64,000 nucleotides of DNA. It comes from Excoecaria cochinchinensis (lineage: Eukaryota; Streptophyta; Magnoliopsida; Malpighiales; Euphorbiaceae). A model generated the notes under the pieces. The model was not told the origin of the DNA. It searched no databases and was given only the letters and a program-made list of their open reading frames with translations. The stretch covers positions 9,813,501 to 9,877,500 of the forward strand of contig CANTUQ010000070.1 of the NCBI GenBank assembly GCA_947683425.1, in the 5' to 3' direction. Numbering within the stretch: position 1 is the stretch's first letter; the number at the start of each line of letters is the position of its first letter. A program made the translations under genes and the position numbers. Shown here piece after piece: positions 47,101 to 58,112 of this stretch.

Positions 47101-49473
47101 ATTGAAGTTGATTGTTACTTTATCCGTGAAAAAAATTCAAAACAATATTATTTCAACTGGATATGTAAAGATAAGAGAACAATTAGTTGATCTGTTTACA
47201 AAAGCACTTCATGGATCTTCAGCGGAATATTTATGTAGCAAGCTAAGTATGATTAATATTTATATTCCAGTTTGAGGGAGAATATTATAGAATAGGAAAG
47301 TTTGTTACAGAATATGAAATGTATTGTATATTTCTAATTAGGCAGGCTAATTGATTTAGTTTTCATAGATATTAGAACTATACCTGTATATATATTCCTA
47401 GAATTCTTGAGCAATATACACAGTAAATCTTTTCCAATTCTTGTTTTGTTACAATAGGTAATAGCCTTCCTCATAAATATCAAAGAAACTTGAGCAGTTT
47501 GGGGCGTCGCTACTTGGTGTTATTTTTGTAACTTATGGATGTACTTGATTGACTTATTTCAATGCTGGGAAGAAATTTTATGGATGAAATTTGAGTATGC
47601 ATCCCCTTCTTTGCACAATGAGGCAGGAGGACGAGGTGGGGAGCTGTAGTTTTGAAAAATGGGTTTCGTAGTGTTATATAAACTTTTGGTTTTTTATTTT
47701 CCATGGTAAATTTCCGTCTTGACTCCATTCTTTATTCTCTCTTTAAACCAGCTATTGTTTACCTGTACTCCCTGAAACCTTTGATGAATATGTGGTATGG
47801 CTATGTGAGGATTGCGAGTCAAAGGCCATCAAGCCGTTCTCTGTTGACAAGCTTAATGCAGACTGTGAAAGTTTGGGAATTCTTCCAGGGAAGAAGAGGA
47901 AATCTGTCACGAAATTTGAAAAGCAATCTAAGAGAAAGACAGATACTACTTCATTGCATGACTCAAAGGTTCTGGGACCTGAAAAGAGCTCCTCCCTTGA
48001 ACTTCTTGTAGTGGATTGCTCGGAGAATATTGAGAATGATCAGGAGTATGAAGGGCAAAAAGGATTTGGTGACTGCAGCTTTGATAAATCTTTTGAATCT
48101 CTTAGGAGTAAAAACTCTCAACTGGATCTTGGTGACTGTCAACCACCCGAGATGGTTTGCTCTGGTGATGGAGAGAAAGTTGAGAAGCATGGAAAAGATG
48201 TATTGAATGAGGACAGCCTCCATGAAGAGGCTCATTTCCTTAAAACCAAAAACTCTTTAGCGTCTACAACCCCGGAGGCTAAAAATTCTGAAGAGGGGGA
48301 GATGGATCAGAAGCTTGGAAGACAGAATGCTCTAGATAGTGACTGCTACAACAAAGAGGCTGAAAGATTGAATGGCTTAAATAAGGGAAGCCTCCATCAA
48401 GAGGTTGAGGCTTTCGAGACCAAGAAAACTGAATTGGCTGGCCAAGATATTGATCTGCTTGAGATAGTTTGCTTCAAAGACAGAGAGCAAGATCAGAATC
48501 ATGATGGATGGAACAATTTGGATGAAGGTATCTTTAGTGAGGAGGCTAATCCCTGTGGAATTGAAAACAACCCAAATATTGTGGAACAGAATTACGTCCC
48601 TGCACAGCCAATAGAAGAACCGATTTGGAGGTAGCATGTTTCCTTTCTCCTTTCCAGTTTCCATCAATATCCTCTTAAGTGTTGTTTAAATGACCATTTA
48701 ATGCATGAGGGTTTGCTTGGTTAACAGGGGTTCCTTGAACATTTTGGATAATAGTAATTGTAGAATGCTTGGACTTGTTGCTCATGTTTCTAACTTAGCT
48801 TGCCCTAAAGTTAGCGAAGAAGCGAGATCATTACCAGCAGTCCTTTCACCAGAATTACTTCCTAGGTCCACATTGTGGCCTAAAGGATTTGCCAAGTGGG
48901 GGCCAAGTGATGACAGTATTGCTCTCTATTTTTTTCCAGACAATGAAAGGTGGTATATCAATTGAGCATTAGCTTTATCTCTTGTTTTCGCAGTTTGATC
49001 TGGACCTTTTTTTTTTTGAACTGTCTGTTTGATCCTTATTGACTTCTGTTTTTAATAGGAGTGAAAAAGCTTTTGATGGGCTAGTCGATGACATGATCTG
49101 CCGAGACCTTGGCATTAGAGCTGTTATTCAAAATGTAGAACTGCTGATTTTCTCTTCTACTTTAATGCCAATGGATTTTTGGAGTAAGGCCAAATATCTA
49201 GTCGCTGAAAAAGCTTTTTCTTCCTCCCGTATATCTGTGTACGATCACTTAATCTCGTACTTTTTATATCGATTTGTAGGATTTCAAGCAAAATTTTATC
49301 TGTGGGGAGTATTCAAGGCAAAGCGGCCTCCACGGGCAGCTGCTGATGCTATTCTTGGAGTGGAGAAAAGCCTCGAACCAGTCATGGGTAGACAGAGTCC
49401 TGTTAGTACCTTAGGCGACTGTAGTTATAGTTGTGGTTCGATGTCTTCTGCACTTTCTCCATCAATGCTATGA
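41180..49473 (+). CDS. PHD-finger protein with AIPP2-like (SPOC-like) C-terminal domain, six exons
   Basis: Exons by splice logic: 41180-41182 (only the ATG), 42404-42489, 47752-48630, 48728-48949, 49059-49183 and 49280-49473; phases agree throughout and give 502 residues. The PHD finger is C4HC3: C5, C8, C20, C23, H29, C32, C48 and C51, assembled only when exon 2 (VTICQTCGDRGFTVALIFCD..) joins exon 3 (YCLPVLPETFDEYVVWLCED). A long acidic disordered middle follows. The C-terminus has WRGSLNIL, GLVAHVSNLACPKV, LPRSTLWPKGF and FYLWGVFKAKRPPR, typical of Arabidopsis AIPP2/PAIPP2, PHD proteins that act with BAH proteins in H3K27me3-linked transcriptional repression. Intron 2 (42490-47751) contains a complete Copia element. 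The last intron is 96 nt and has no in-frame stop. The protein is shorter than AIPP2 itself, so a related short paralogue is possible. Function is inferred. Confidence 0.85.
42550..42715 (+). repeat. Copia-2 5' LTR
   Basis: Starts TGTTACAGAATATGAATG and ends TTGTTTTGTTACA, next to the primer-binding site. Confidence 0.88.
43243..47275 (+). pseudogene. Copia-2 gag-pol remnant
   Basis: gag starts at 43243 (MADESKFVIEIIS) and contains a 30-bp tandem duplication, seen as EWSRKIRFYL followed by EWGRKIRFCL. gag continues at 43656-44036, where the zinc knuckle CYYCKEPRH loses its last Cys. Later blocks are the protease region (44151-44393), integrase pieces in broken frames (44640-45060), the reverse transcriptase N-terminal part (45544-45996), a mid part (46032-46337, YGQKQSSRAWF), and RNase H (46436-47275). 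Stops and frameshifts separate all of them. Confidence 0.9.
47283..47453 (+). repeat. Copia-2 3' LTR
   Basis: Starts TATTATAGAATAGG (degraded TG start) after the polypurine tract and ends TTGTTTTGTTACA. It differs from the 5' LTR by several substitutions and small indels. Confidence 0.88.
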
Positions 49474-51448
49474 ACTGGATATAAAAATTTGCATAGTGGC
49501 ATATCTTATTTGTTAGTAGCAAGGTTTTCCATTTTTATTGCGGGCGCGTATATATATATATATATAAAACGTAAAGATAACAGATAAATGAATAGGTTAG
49601 GATTGAAAAAACTGCGGTTATAGTAGCAGGATGAAGAACCACTTTGAAATATTATTAATCCAAGGGGGATAAATATGAGAAAAAATATATATTTTTAATT
49701 TATACATGGCAATCAGATTGGATTTGGTCATAGTTAATTAAAAAAAATGTATTTACAATCTATAAATAATTATTTTTATATCACATTATATATATATATA
49801 ATTTATGAGGTCACAAAATAATATATATGAATTGTAAATAGGTTACAGGAGAGTCATAAACAGATCGGAATTACACTCGTAAATTATATAATAATATATA
49901 TCAGGCTAAAGTCCTGAACTGCATGTAAAAATTTACAGCTTGGTCTGCCTTAAGAATTGTAAAGGGTAGGTAACTTTTCCTACTTTTCATCCTACATTGG
50001 ACATATATTATAGTCTCCTACACCTAATTAGAAAAACAATAATGGCACATGTTAAAATAAAAGTCAGATGAAGCAATTGAATAGGACTCTTGGCATCATA
50101 TTTTACCATAGTTAATAGATTAAAACCTTTGAAATTTACCAATTCATATAGTGTATATACCAATTCTTATAGTGTATATATATTTAGTAATTTTCCATGA
50201 TTTGTCAGGCTCACATAATGATGATGAGTTGTAATTACATTATAAATTGAGGATGCAAATGTCACGCCAGCCAAAATCTAACTATGAATATTCAATTATT
50301 AGTTTGATTAGTATACAAATAATGCCAAATTAATCATTCATGGCTTGGTTTTTCTTCCTTGCCCTTTTCTGGTTTAACCACTCCATATGGCTTTTCGAGT
50401 ATTATATTATTTGAAGGCTATACGTGAATTATAAATGCTTATACTATTATTTTATTAATTAATTTTTGAGTTGGAAAAGCAAAAGCAATGCATATGCATC
50501 CCTTGAAAACTCCAGGTTTAGAGCAGTGTCCGGCAAATTCAAGGTTTTGTCCCAGTCAACTTGGAAGTGTTTGTGTCGTGTTCTTATTATTGCCTTTCTT
50601 ATTCTTCGGAAAGTCTTTTGTTTTTATTTTATTTATATATATATAAATCCTACGTTTTCTAGTTTAGTAAAGTCAAGGTAAATGATTTAACATGTTGCCT
50701 ATTCGGCTATACAAAATTAATGGGTTATTATAATTCATTTGATCTCATCAATCTTAAATTAATTGTTAGTGCAAAATTTTGATTTTTCTGCCATCATAAT
50801 CGCATGGTTTAATGCTTCAGCTCAATCACTTTCTGTGCCATCTTTCATTTATCTTAAATTATAAGGCTAAGGTTAAAAATATATATATAACTATAAAACC
50901 GTTTTATCAATGTAAAAAAAATTAATTTTACTTAGACTGTATAATTTTATGTGCCAGTCAACCAATTATAAAATGACACGTTGAAATTGCATGGACTCGC
51001 ACAGAAAATTGTACGTTTTGACCAAAATTAAAATTAATTTTTGTTATATTGACAAAAAAAAATTTATTATTTTGTGGCTACAGGAATTTCTTGTGTGACC
51101 ACAACATTATAACCCTTATATTTTTATATCATTCATTACAAATTTGATTGGTTGTGAGAGTGGAGCACAGGTTGAGGAAGGATAATAAATGTGGAGATTT
51201 TATTGCTAATTAATCAGGCCACTGCTCAGCCTACTGGTATCCATGTGCTTCCTTCACTTCCTGCTGGCCTGCGTATGCTTTTGCTTGCCGATGCTATGGG
51301 ACTAACTCTATGCAGAGGAGGTTCGTTCCGTTTCTTGCTTAAGGCTAGTGCCCCTCTTATTTATCAAAAGAGAAAAAAATATAGCTAAACACGATTTTTG
51401 TTCCCATTTTATTCAATTGCTATATTTTAGAAATACATGAAATTATAA
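49474..51448. other. Intergenic, no supported gene
   Basis: AT-rich with several (AT)n tracts (about 49549-49566, 49789-49800). A stretch at about 51222-51330, after an attaatcag acceptor-like site, reads ATAQPTGIHVLPSLPAGLRM and DAMGLTLCRGG before a gaggag/gttcg donor-like site; it may be a stray exon of a gene I do not recognise. Confidence 0.4.
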
Positions 51449-51925
51449 ACTTAAGGGATTAGGTGTATTTTTACCCTCGAATTATTGAAAATGTGGTAAA
51501 AATGCCCTTAAACTTTTTTTTTTTTGTCGATTTTTCCCATGAATTCAGTTTTATGGTTGAAAAATACTCTGTAATAGACGAAAAATCTAGCTGGCAAACG
51601 GAATTAATGACAGCCAATCACGCGTTGACATTTATCAATTCTATAAAGGGTTTTTTTTGCTCTCAAACTATGGAAAAAGGTGTGAAAATACCTTCAAACT
51701 TTGTTTTGGTCAGTTTTTACCCCTGAATTAAGCGGGCACGTGTCGATGCATAATTGATTACCGTTAACTCCTTTTGACAGCTAGATTTTTTGTCCAAAAT
51801 GAGAGTATTTTCTGTCCATTTAAATAATTAAATGATTTCAGGGGTAACAACTGACAAAAAAAAGGTTTGAAAGTATTTTCACCCTATTTTCAATAGTTTG
51901 AGAATAAAAAAACAACTGATCTCTA
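51449..51925. repeat. Foldback repeat built from three copies of a 65-70-bp module
   Basis: Module copies lie at 51477-51546 (+), 51663-51729 (+) and 51836-51902 (inverted). Each reads roughly tcaaactattgaaaa, then gtgaaaatac, then ttaaactttttttt and gtcagtttttacccctgaatt. The outer pair makes an imperfect foldback. It is non-coding and likely a MITE or foldback element. Confidence 0.65.
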
Positions 51926-53020
51926 AACTTAATTCACATTTTATATTCTTTTTACTTCCTCATCATTTCATACTTAAAAAAAATTAAGTATAATCAATAA
52001 TTTGCATAAAATTGAGTGAATGGAGCTAAGTGAAAAAAAAAAAAAGTGAATAGATATAAGAGAAAAATTAACTTGAAATTTTTACTCTTATAAAATCCCA
52101 AAATTATAGCACACTATATATTTTAATAATTTGGATAATTTGTTAAATCTCGATTTTATCCATATTTAATGTGTAGTACATGTTAAAAATCACTTTCTTA
52201 TTTATATCAAGTGCTCACCATTCTGCATTACCATTATTTAGGAGTATAATAGGAAAAATACATGTAAATTTAAATTTCTAATTAAAATAACTAATTTTTC
52301 TTATTCATTGTGAAATAGAAAATTAGTCTATCTATTTGAGATGGAGACAATATCGATTTGAATTGATTAGCAAATTCATTCCAAAAAGGATAAAGAACTT
52401 AAAAAGTCGGCCTCTGTATTAACAAAAAAAAAAAGAAAAGACTTTAGGCAATATTAGTATATTACTCTACAAATCTAGATTAGTTGGTATTTGACTATTT
52501 GCTTTTAATTTAATGCCAAAATTTGCATAGAAGTTGCAATGTTTTTGCAGAAAAGCGTAAGATTGCATGTAAATGGCGTATTGTTGTTCAAATTTGTGAT
52601 TGCAAAGAGTACAACCTTTACATATAAGAAAGAGAGTCGACATAATATCAATAACATCGATCAATATCCATCTGTTTAAACAAAATCTCGAACTCGAACT
52701 CGAATTAATAAGCCAATTTATCTCAAATTGAATTCTATAAAAAATTACATGACGAAAGAATGATATCAAAAATTAAAAAAGAAGGGTCATAAATTTTAAT
52801 ACAGCAAAACTGACCTATCAAATGACCCACCAAATTAAAAATAAGAAAAACATGAGAAGCCATTATCAAGCCTCCAACTTGCTGACCTACAAAAATACAT
52901 CAAATTTCCACTATAGCCCTTTTTCTTCTCCATCATCAACCATGAATATGAAACACAAAATTAAATAAATAAATAAAAACCCTAATTGTCTCTACGCTCC
53001 CTAAACAAAGGAAATTAACC

Positions 53021-53743
53021 CTAAAAGTCAAAAAAGTTATTATTGAAATTGTTGAAAAGATCAATGGAGGGTGTAGGAGAAGTAAAGCGAGGAGACACAA
53101 AAGTTGAAGGACTAGGCAAGAAATTACTACCATGAACAAGAGGGCTTAAATCATGAAGGAAGCTAAGCATATTTGGATCCGTCGGCGGAGAAAAAAAGTT
53201 TGGTGATATCGGCGGAAGAGAAGCAGGCCCTGGCGATAAAATTCCGGGAAATGAATTAGTTGGTCTTTCCATTACTTGACTCATTTCAATTCCATCGAAG
53301 AAACTCAAATCCCCAATTGCCTGTGCTTGAGGCATCATCTTCTCTTTCGGTGACTTTGCTCTCTCCATCGAAGCAAATCTCGCCGCCGGCGAGATAGCTC
53401 CGCCATCATCGGTGAAGGGGTTCGGGGGCGTGTTATAATTAGTGGTATTAGAAGTCGAAGAAGAAGAAGAAGATGATGATGATGATGATGAGCCAGTAAG
53501 GCGTTGAACTAGGTTCATGAAGTCATTAGGATTTGTGTGGATGACTTTTGGTGAAACTGTGTAGATTATGACCGGTGGCCGTGGCTGGTAGTTTTGAAGC
53601 GGTTGTTGTGGGGGGTGAGGTGCCACCGGTGGTTTCTTGATCTTGTGTGAATCTTTGCGGACTTTTAGAGCTGGTGGTCTTGGACCTTGAAGTTCTTTTC
53701 TCGGAGATCTGGTAACAGGAAAATCAGATGAATCCATGTTCAA
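53021..53743 (-). CDS. VQ-motif protein, MKS1-like (VQ20/VQ21 group)
   Basis: An intronless 240-residue protein. The VQ motif FMNLVQRLTG lies at residues 75-84, preceded by PPVIIYTVSPKVIHTNPNDF. The N-terminal LQGPRPPALKVRKDSHKIKK block matches my memory of Arabidopsis MKS1 (VQ21), a nuclear substrate of MAP kinase MPK4 that binds WRKY25/WRKY33 in basal defence. There are many Ser-Pro sites in the C-terminal half (AISPAARF, RAKSPKEK, ILSPGPASLPPISP, PSPSTFVSPRF), suitable for MAPK phosphorylation. A polyserine run follows the VQ motif (tga/tcg microsatellite at about 53455-53490). A W-box core TTGACT (complement at 53865-53870) and a TATA-like tttataaag lie upstream. The start could be Met1 or Met3. 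Confidence 0.92.
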   Translation of the reverse strand: MNMDSSDFPVTRSPRKELQGPRPPALKVRKDSHKIKKPPVAPHPPQQPLQNYQPRPPVIIYTVSPKVIHTNPNDFMNLVQRLTGSSSSSSSSSSSSTSNTTNYNTPPNPFTDDGGAISPAARFASMERAKSPKEKMMPQAQAIGDLSFFDGIEMSQVMERPTNSFPGILSPGPASLPPISPNFFSPPTDPNMLSFLHDLSPLVHGSNFLPSPSTFVSPRFTSPTPSIDLFNNFNNNFFDF

Positions 53744-54453
53744 GAAGAAGAAGAAGAAGAAGAAGATGAGGACAATAAAAGCATATTATTGTTTTATACG
53801 TCTATAATAATGGCTCTTTATAAAGAAGAGAAAATATAATATTTAACATTAATTAATCAGAAAAAGTCAAAAGACATACAAATGAAAAAAAAAAAGAAAG
53901 AGGGTACTATATAGTAAAAGTAGTGTATATTTTAGTAGTAAATAGACGGTTTCGTGGAGTTATGAATGTTTGAACATGTAAAACACAACTCTTATGTGGA
54001 AAAAGTCATGTGCCACATCAGTCAATAAATGATGATGTCACATTTCCAGGTAGGAAAATCCATGAGCATGTAATTAGTTTTTTCTTTGTATTAATAGTTT
54101 GGAAGTTACTAATTTCGACTCATTTGCTTGTAGGATACCACTTTTAACTGATTCGGAGCATTTTAGGTTAAATCTCAAAGCTAGGAGTAGTGCGTGTGAG
54201 ACGATAGGAATGTGTGCTTGACAAAGTTCCACTTAAGAAGGTTGGGTTGGGTCAGTACTTGGGTGATACGGTGGGGCATCACTGAATATAGGCTTAATAT
54301 TATCAGCTTTCTTTTCACTTACTCTTTTAATTAGATTTAATTTTCTTTTTAGTGCTTCTTAGTTTTAGGGTGAGATTAGATGCGCCAAATTATTAACCAT
54401 TAAATTAAAAATAATTCGTCGCCAAATGTTCTTAATTTTGCCATTTTTTTATA

Positions 54454-54680
54454 TATTCTCTCCATTCAATTTTAATTATCCTTTTGTTATTTTTATTAGA
54501 ATTAAAAAATATTAATTAAATTTAAATTTATGATAAAATTGAGTAATTAAATATACAAATTTAAATTTAATTTGTTAATTTTTATTAAAAAAATTAAATA
54601 ATATTAAAAATTTAAAAATATTAAATAAATAAAATTTAAATTTGATTCAAAAATAATATATAAAATAAAATGAAATAAGT
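54454..54680. repeat. Stowaway-like sequence, one end only
   Basis: After TA, TTCTCTCCATTCAATTTTAA continues into the aaaaatattaattaaattta interior seen in the MITE at 10908. The right end is not identifiable. Confidence 0.4.
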
Positions 54681-54699
54681 AATTTCTTAGAAATCGCCT

Positions 54700-57600
54700 C
54701 TTGATTTTTTTACACGGATGTAATAATTAAAGATTGAATTGAATTTGTCTGATTTACATTTGACGCTTTACAGCAGCTATATACAAGTAGTGTAATAAAT
54801 TTTTTTATTTTTTTATTTTTGGCAATGTTGTCCTCAGTTTTTCGTTGGATCTGAAGTCACTAAATTGGATGTAATCAACCCTTCAATATACGGTACCTTA
54901 ATTTTGTCATATTTTTTTTGTTAGTCGACTAATACATGTGGCAGTCTTTTCACACGTGTCACTATATTAATTAAAAAAAAATCAGAATTTCCAGATTGTT
55001 GAAATAATGATTATTAGAATTTAGTTTTAAGGCGATGGAGATTTGAAATTTGAGTTAATTTAGATTTTTTTTTTTAATTTTTTATTTTTATATGTTGCAT
55101 AAGAGTCATTTGAATTTAACATGACAATATATATATATATATATATATGTTTATTTTGGATTGGATATCAGATGAAATTTTCTTGACCCTACCCATATAT
55201 GCTCACTCTTAGTATAATACAATATAGAATTAGTTGCACAACTTAATAGATGAAAAATGGTTAAATTTATATATGCGACCGAGTAGGGATTAATTTATAA
55301 TTATTTTACAGTTTAGATGTAAATTTTCGTTTTTGAGCAAAATTTAAAAGTAAATTCGCACGTTTGGTAATTTGGTACGGCGACGTGCCAACTATACGCG
55401 AAAATTATGCCAAATGTATTAATCAATAAACGAAAATGGATCAAAACTAATGTACTGTTTATTGCGAAATTGATTTAATCTAATTTGATAACTTTAGGGA
55501 TAACATTATTCGAATTGAAAAATTAAGAGCAACAATGCATTTTTAAGCAAGGTAGAATAGCAAATTTTCACATACGGGGAATGGCAATTATAAGAGCGTG
55601 GAAAAAACAAATTGAATGCAGGAAAAATAAGTAAAAAAAAAAAAAAAGGGCGATGCTGATTATAAAGACGTGGTGAGGGGTGAGTCATGGTGCAATGCAA
55701 GTTGCTGTGATGTGGAGGCCCATTAAGTATCATACAATTTGATTTCTAACCCAATCGACATTTCCTACAACGATGGAAAATATCAATTGCGCTTCAACTC
55801 AAGTTCATCTATTGTTTGATTTCACCCCATTTATATTCTTATTTCGGTTCAACCCAATCACATCTAACTTCAATATGATTTTTTTAAAAATATTTAGGAG
55901 TTTTGATTGACTATGAAATTAGTTTTCGTTAATATAAACTCTTACAAGTAGATATATATATATTAATTATATATTCTTGATAAAAATATTATAATAGTCA
56001 GCAACAACATGGAATAGTAGATGAATCAGAAGCTACAGTTTTAATTATCAAATTATTGAAATGTCTTTCCAATGAATAATTAATAATACTTTGACTAATG
56101 CATGCTTTCTTCTAATTATTTCCAATTGCTCAGCACCGCTAAAAATGCCAATAATTACCAACTTTATGTCAATGAAACTACCATATATGCCCTTCATCGC
56201 CTGGGTAACCTTAGCTTTGCCGGTTATTAGAATGTGAATTAACACAAAATCAATCCATAACAATTATTAGAGGTGTGAAATTTTCATCCCACAACGAATT
56301 TATTTATTTTTATTCATAAAAAATAAGGAAAAATGCATGTTAGGGTCCTTGAAATTTAAATTTTTTTTTTACATTAGATTTCTGTAATTTAAAAAGTTTA
56401 TATTAGATCCATGTATTTTTCAAATCACTTACATTAGATCCAATTTATATAAAATTTGTGGAATTTAAATGCATGAGGTCAATTTAAAATGATTATGGAA
56501 TCCACCAAATATATAAAAAAATTGAATAAATATACAATCATTTTAGACATGAAAAAGATTATGATTTACTAATTAGATTTTTTTCAATTTGTTTCTATTT
56601 TGCTAGGTCAAATGCTCATTTTAAGTTGAATTAATGCGAGATTTACAAATTATGTGTTTTAATTCCGTCAGTCTCATCTAAATTGGGGCTAATTCGGGTG
56701 ATTCGAAAAGTAAGAATCCAATATTAACTTTTTAAAGTACAATGATCTAATTTAAAAAAATATTAAAATTCAGAAATCTCAGGATGTGTTTTTCAAAAAA
56801 TAATTCAAAATCCAAATTTTAATTGATTCATTTACGATTTTACCAATCCATTTGATGCAAGAAATAATTTAATTGAAATTGATTAGTTATAATACCTTTA
56901 TGACTTTATCCATTTTTATTATTTATGATTTTATGGCATTTATATAATGGGAAAGTGAAATACAATTATTTTTATATTATATATGCATATTTTTATTTTC
57001 AATAAAAAAAATGAAAAAAAAAATTGCAAATGACTTGATTTATATTAATTCATAAATGTTGGTGATTATAGTTAATTATTTATCTTATTAAAAGCTGTAA
57101 CAATTCAATTTTCTATAAATAATTCGTCGATAAATCATTATGCTTGTTTGATAACTTATTTAATTAATTTTCTGAGAAAAAAGTGACAAAAGTAAATTTC
57201 AAACAATTTATATCGTTTTTACCTAATTACATCTATTACCATAAAGATTTCCCTTTTTACAAAAGGCTGATATATAAACAATTCCTCGATACCGAAGAAC
57301 CAATCAATCTCTTAATTCGAAATTTATTTATTTATTTTAAATTCTTGACCTAAATTTGGAAAATAAATAGTAAAGAGGGTAAAAACTAAAAGCAATAGGT
57401 CAAAGCTGGCAGCATAATCCAAGCTTTGACCAGACCTACTAGGGATCAACTTGAACTAGAATTAAATAGAAGCCAACTTGAAATAAGTTGATTGAAAATT
57501 CGGATACAATATTGACTTCAGTTGTGCAAGTAAAGAGTCATTGGTACGATAATAAATATAATATTGTCAATTGGGTCGGTCCATCTCATTCCATTGCTCT

Positions 57601-57700
57601 TAATTGGATTAGGTATCTATTTCTATTCCCCCTTAATTATTTCATATCTCACATAGTTTTGTTGACATATTCCTCAATTTTAATCTTCCCTTTTCTAAGT
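54700..57700. other. Intergenic, no supported gene
   Basis: AT-rich. It includes an (AT)n run (55129-55148). A probable foldback pair at about 56329-56796 has ends aaaaatgcatgttagggtcc and, inverted, gaaaaacacatcctgagatt. A minus-strand ORF at 56048-56263 has a protein-like middle (AMKGIYGSFIDIK) but no family I recognise. Confidence 0.45.
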
Positions 57701-57715
57701 ATTAAATTTGGAGGA

Positions 57716-58112
57716 GAGAAGTGAGCGCCAGGAGACGGTTTCGTTAAAAGGTAGGAAGAGTGAGGTCGTTTTGCGCGATGAAACACCGTGTGAAGTTCAT
57801 TTTGATTACGAGTAGTTTAAAATTGATGTTAAAGGCTTTGTTCCCTGCCGTTCATTCTGGAAATGTGGCTCTTGTAAAGAAGTTGCTGAGCATAGGTGCT
57901 CACGTAAATCGGAAACCCTTCATGGGCTTCGCGACAACAGCGGCAATTCGGGAGGGCCACCTTCAGATTTTGGAGATTTCACTCAAGGCTGGTGCATCTC
58001 AGCTGCTTGTGAGGAGGTCTTATTGGAAGCTAGTTTTAGAGGGTGGTGCGTTAAGTATTTCACATCTGATAGTTACAAATTTATCAAGAACTCAATTCTA
58101 AAAACTAATTTG
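57716..58112 (+). pseudogene. Ankyrin-repeat gene fragment, frameshifted
   Basis: Three frames carry pieces of one ankyrin protein. ERQETVSLKGRKSEVV and DETPCEVHFDYE end at a TAG (about 57812). Then LFPAVHSGNVALVKKLLSIG, AHVNRKPFMGF and REGHLQILEISLKAGAS cover about two ankyrin repeats (57838-57997). Then, shifted by one base, ACEEVLLEASFRGW follows. This is the N-terminal part of a plant ankyrin-repeat protein that I recall with an LFxAVHSGDVxLVKKLLSIGADVN start. One stop and two frameshifts, with no further repeats, mark a truncated pseudogene. No introns are needed within the fragment. The parent gene is not in this window. Confidence 0.7.

Larger units (their letters stand above)
42550..47453 (+). 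mobile_element. Ty1/Copia LTR retrotransposon in intron 2 of the PHD gene
   Basis: A 4.9-kb element in gene-sense orientation. LTRs are 42550-42715 and 47283-47453; the flanking pentamers ttagg (42545-42549) and atagg (47454-47458) match at 4 of 5 positions. A mutated primer-binding site (TGATATCAGGGGC, 42716 on) and a polypurine tract TTTGAGGGAGAA (47271-47282) are present. Internal order is gag, protease, integrase, reverse transcriptase, RNase H. It is the same lineage as the element at 2327-6429 (shared GENLVFWR.KKQTV and KHIEVDC.FIREK) but keeps the gag N-terminus. LTRs have diverged more than in the other copy. Many stops are present. Confidence 0.92.

Noticed and set aside
49184..49279. 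Uninterrupted ORF through the last PHD-gene junction as a single exon
   Set aside because: GTAAGG donor and TTTGTAG acceptor are present, and splicing restores the conserved domain text; the continuous frame is recorded as a possible retained form instead.
50466..50681. 71-codon plus ORF
   Set aside because: No domain, AT-rich tail, no homology that I can recognise.
51463..51726. 87-codon plus ORF
   Set aside because: It runs across two copies of the foldback module, so it is repeat-derived.
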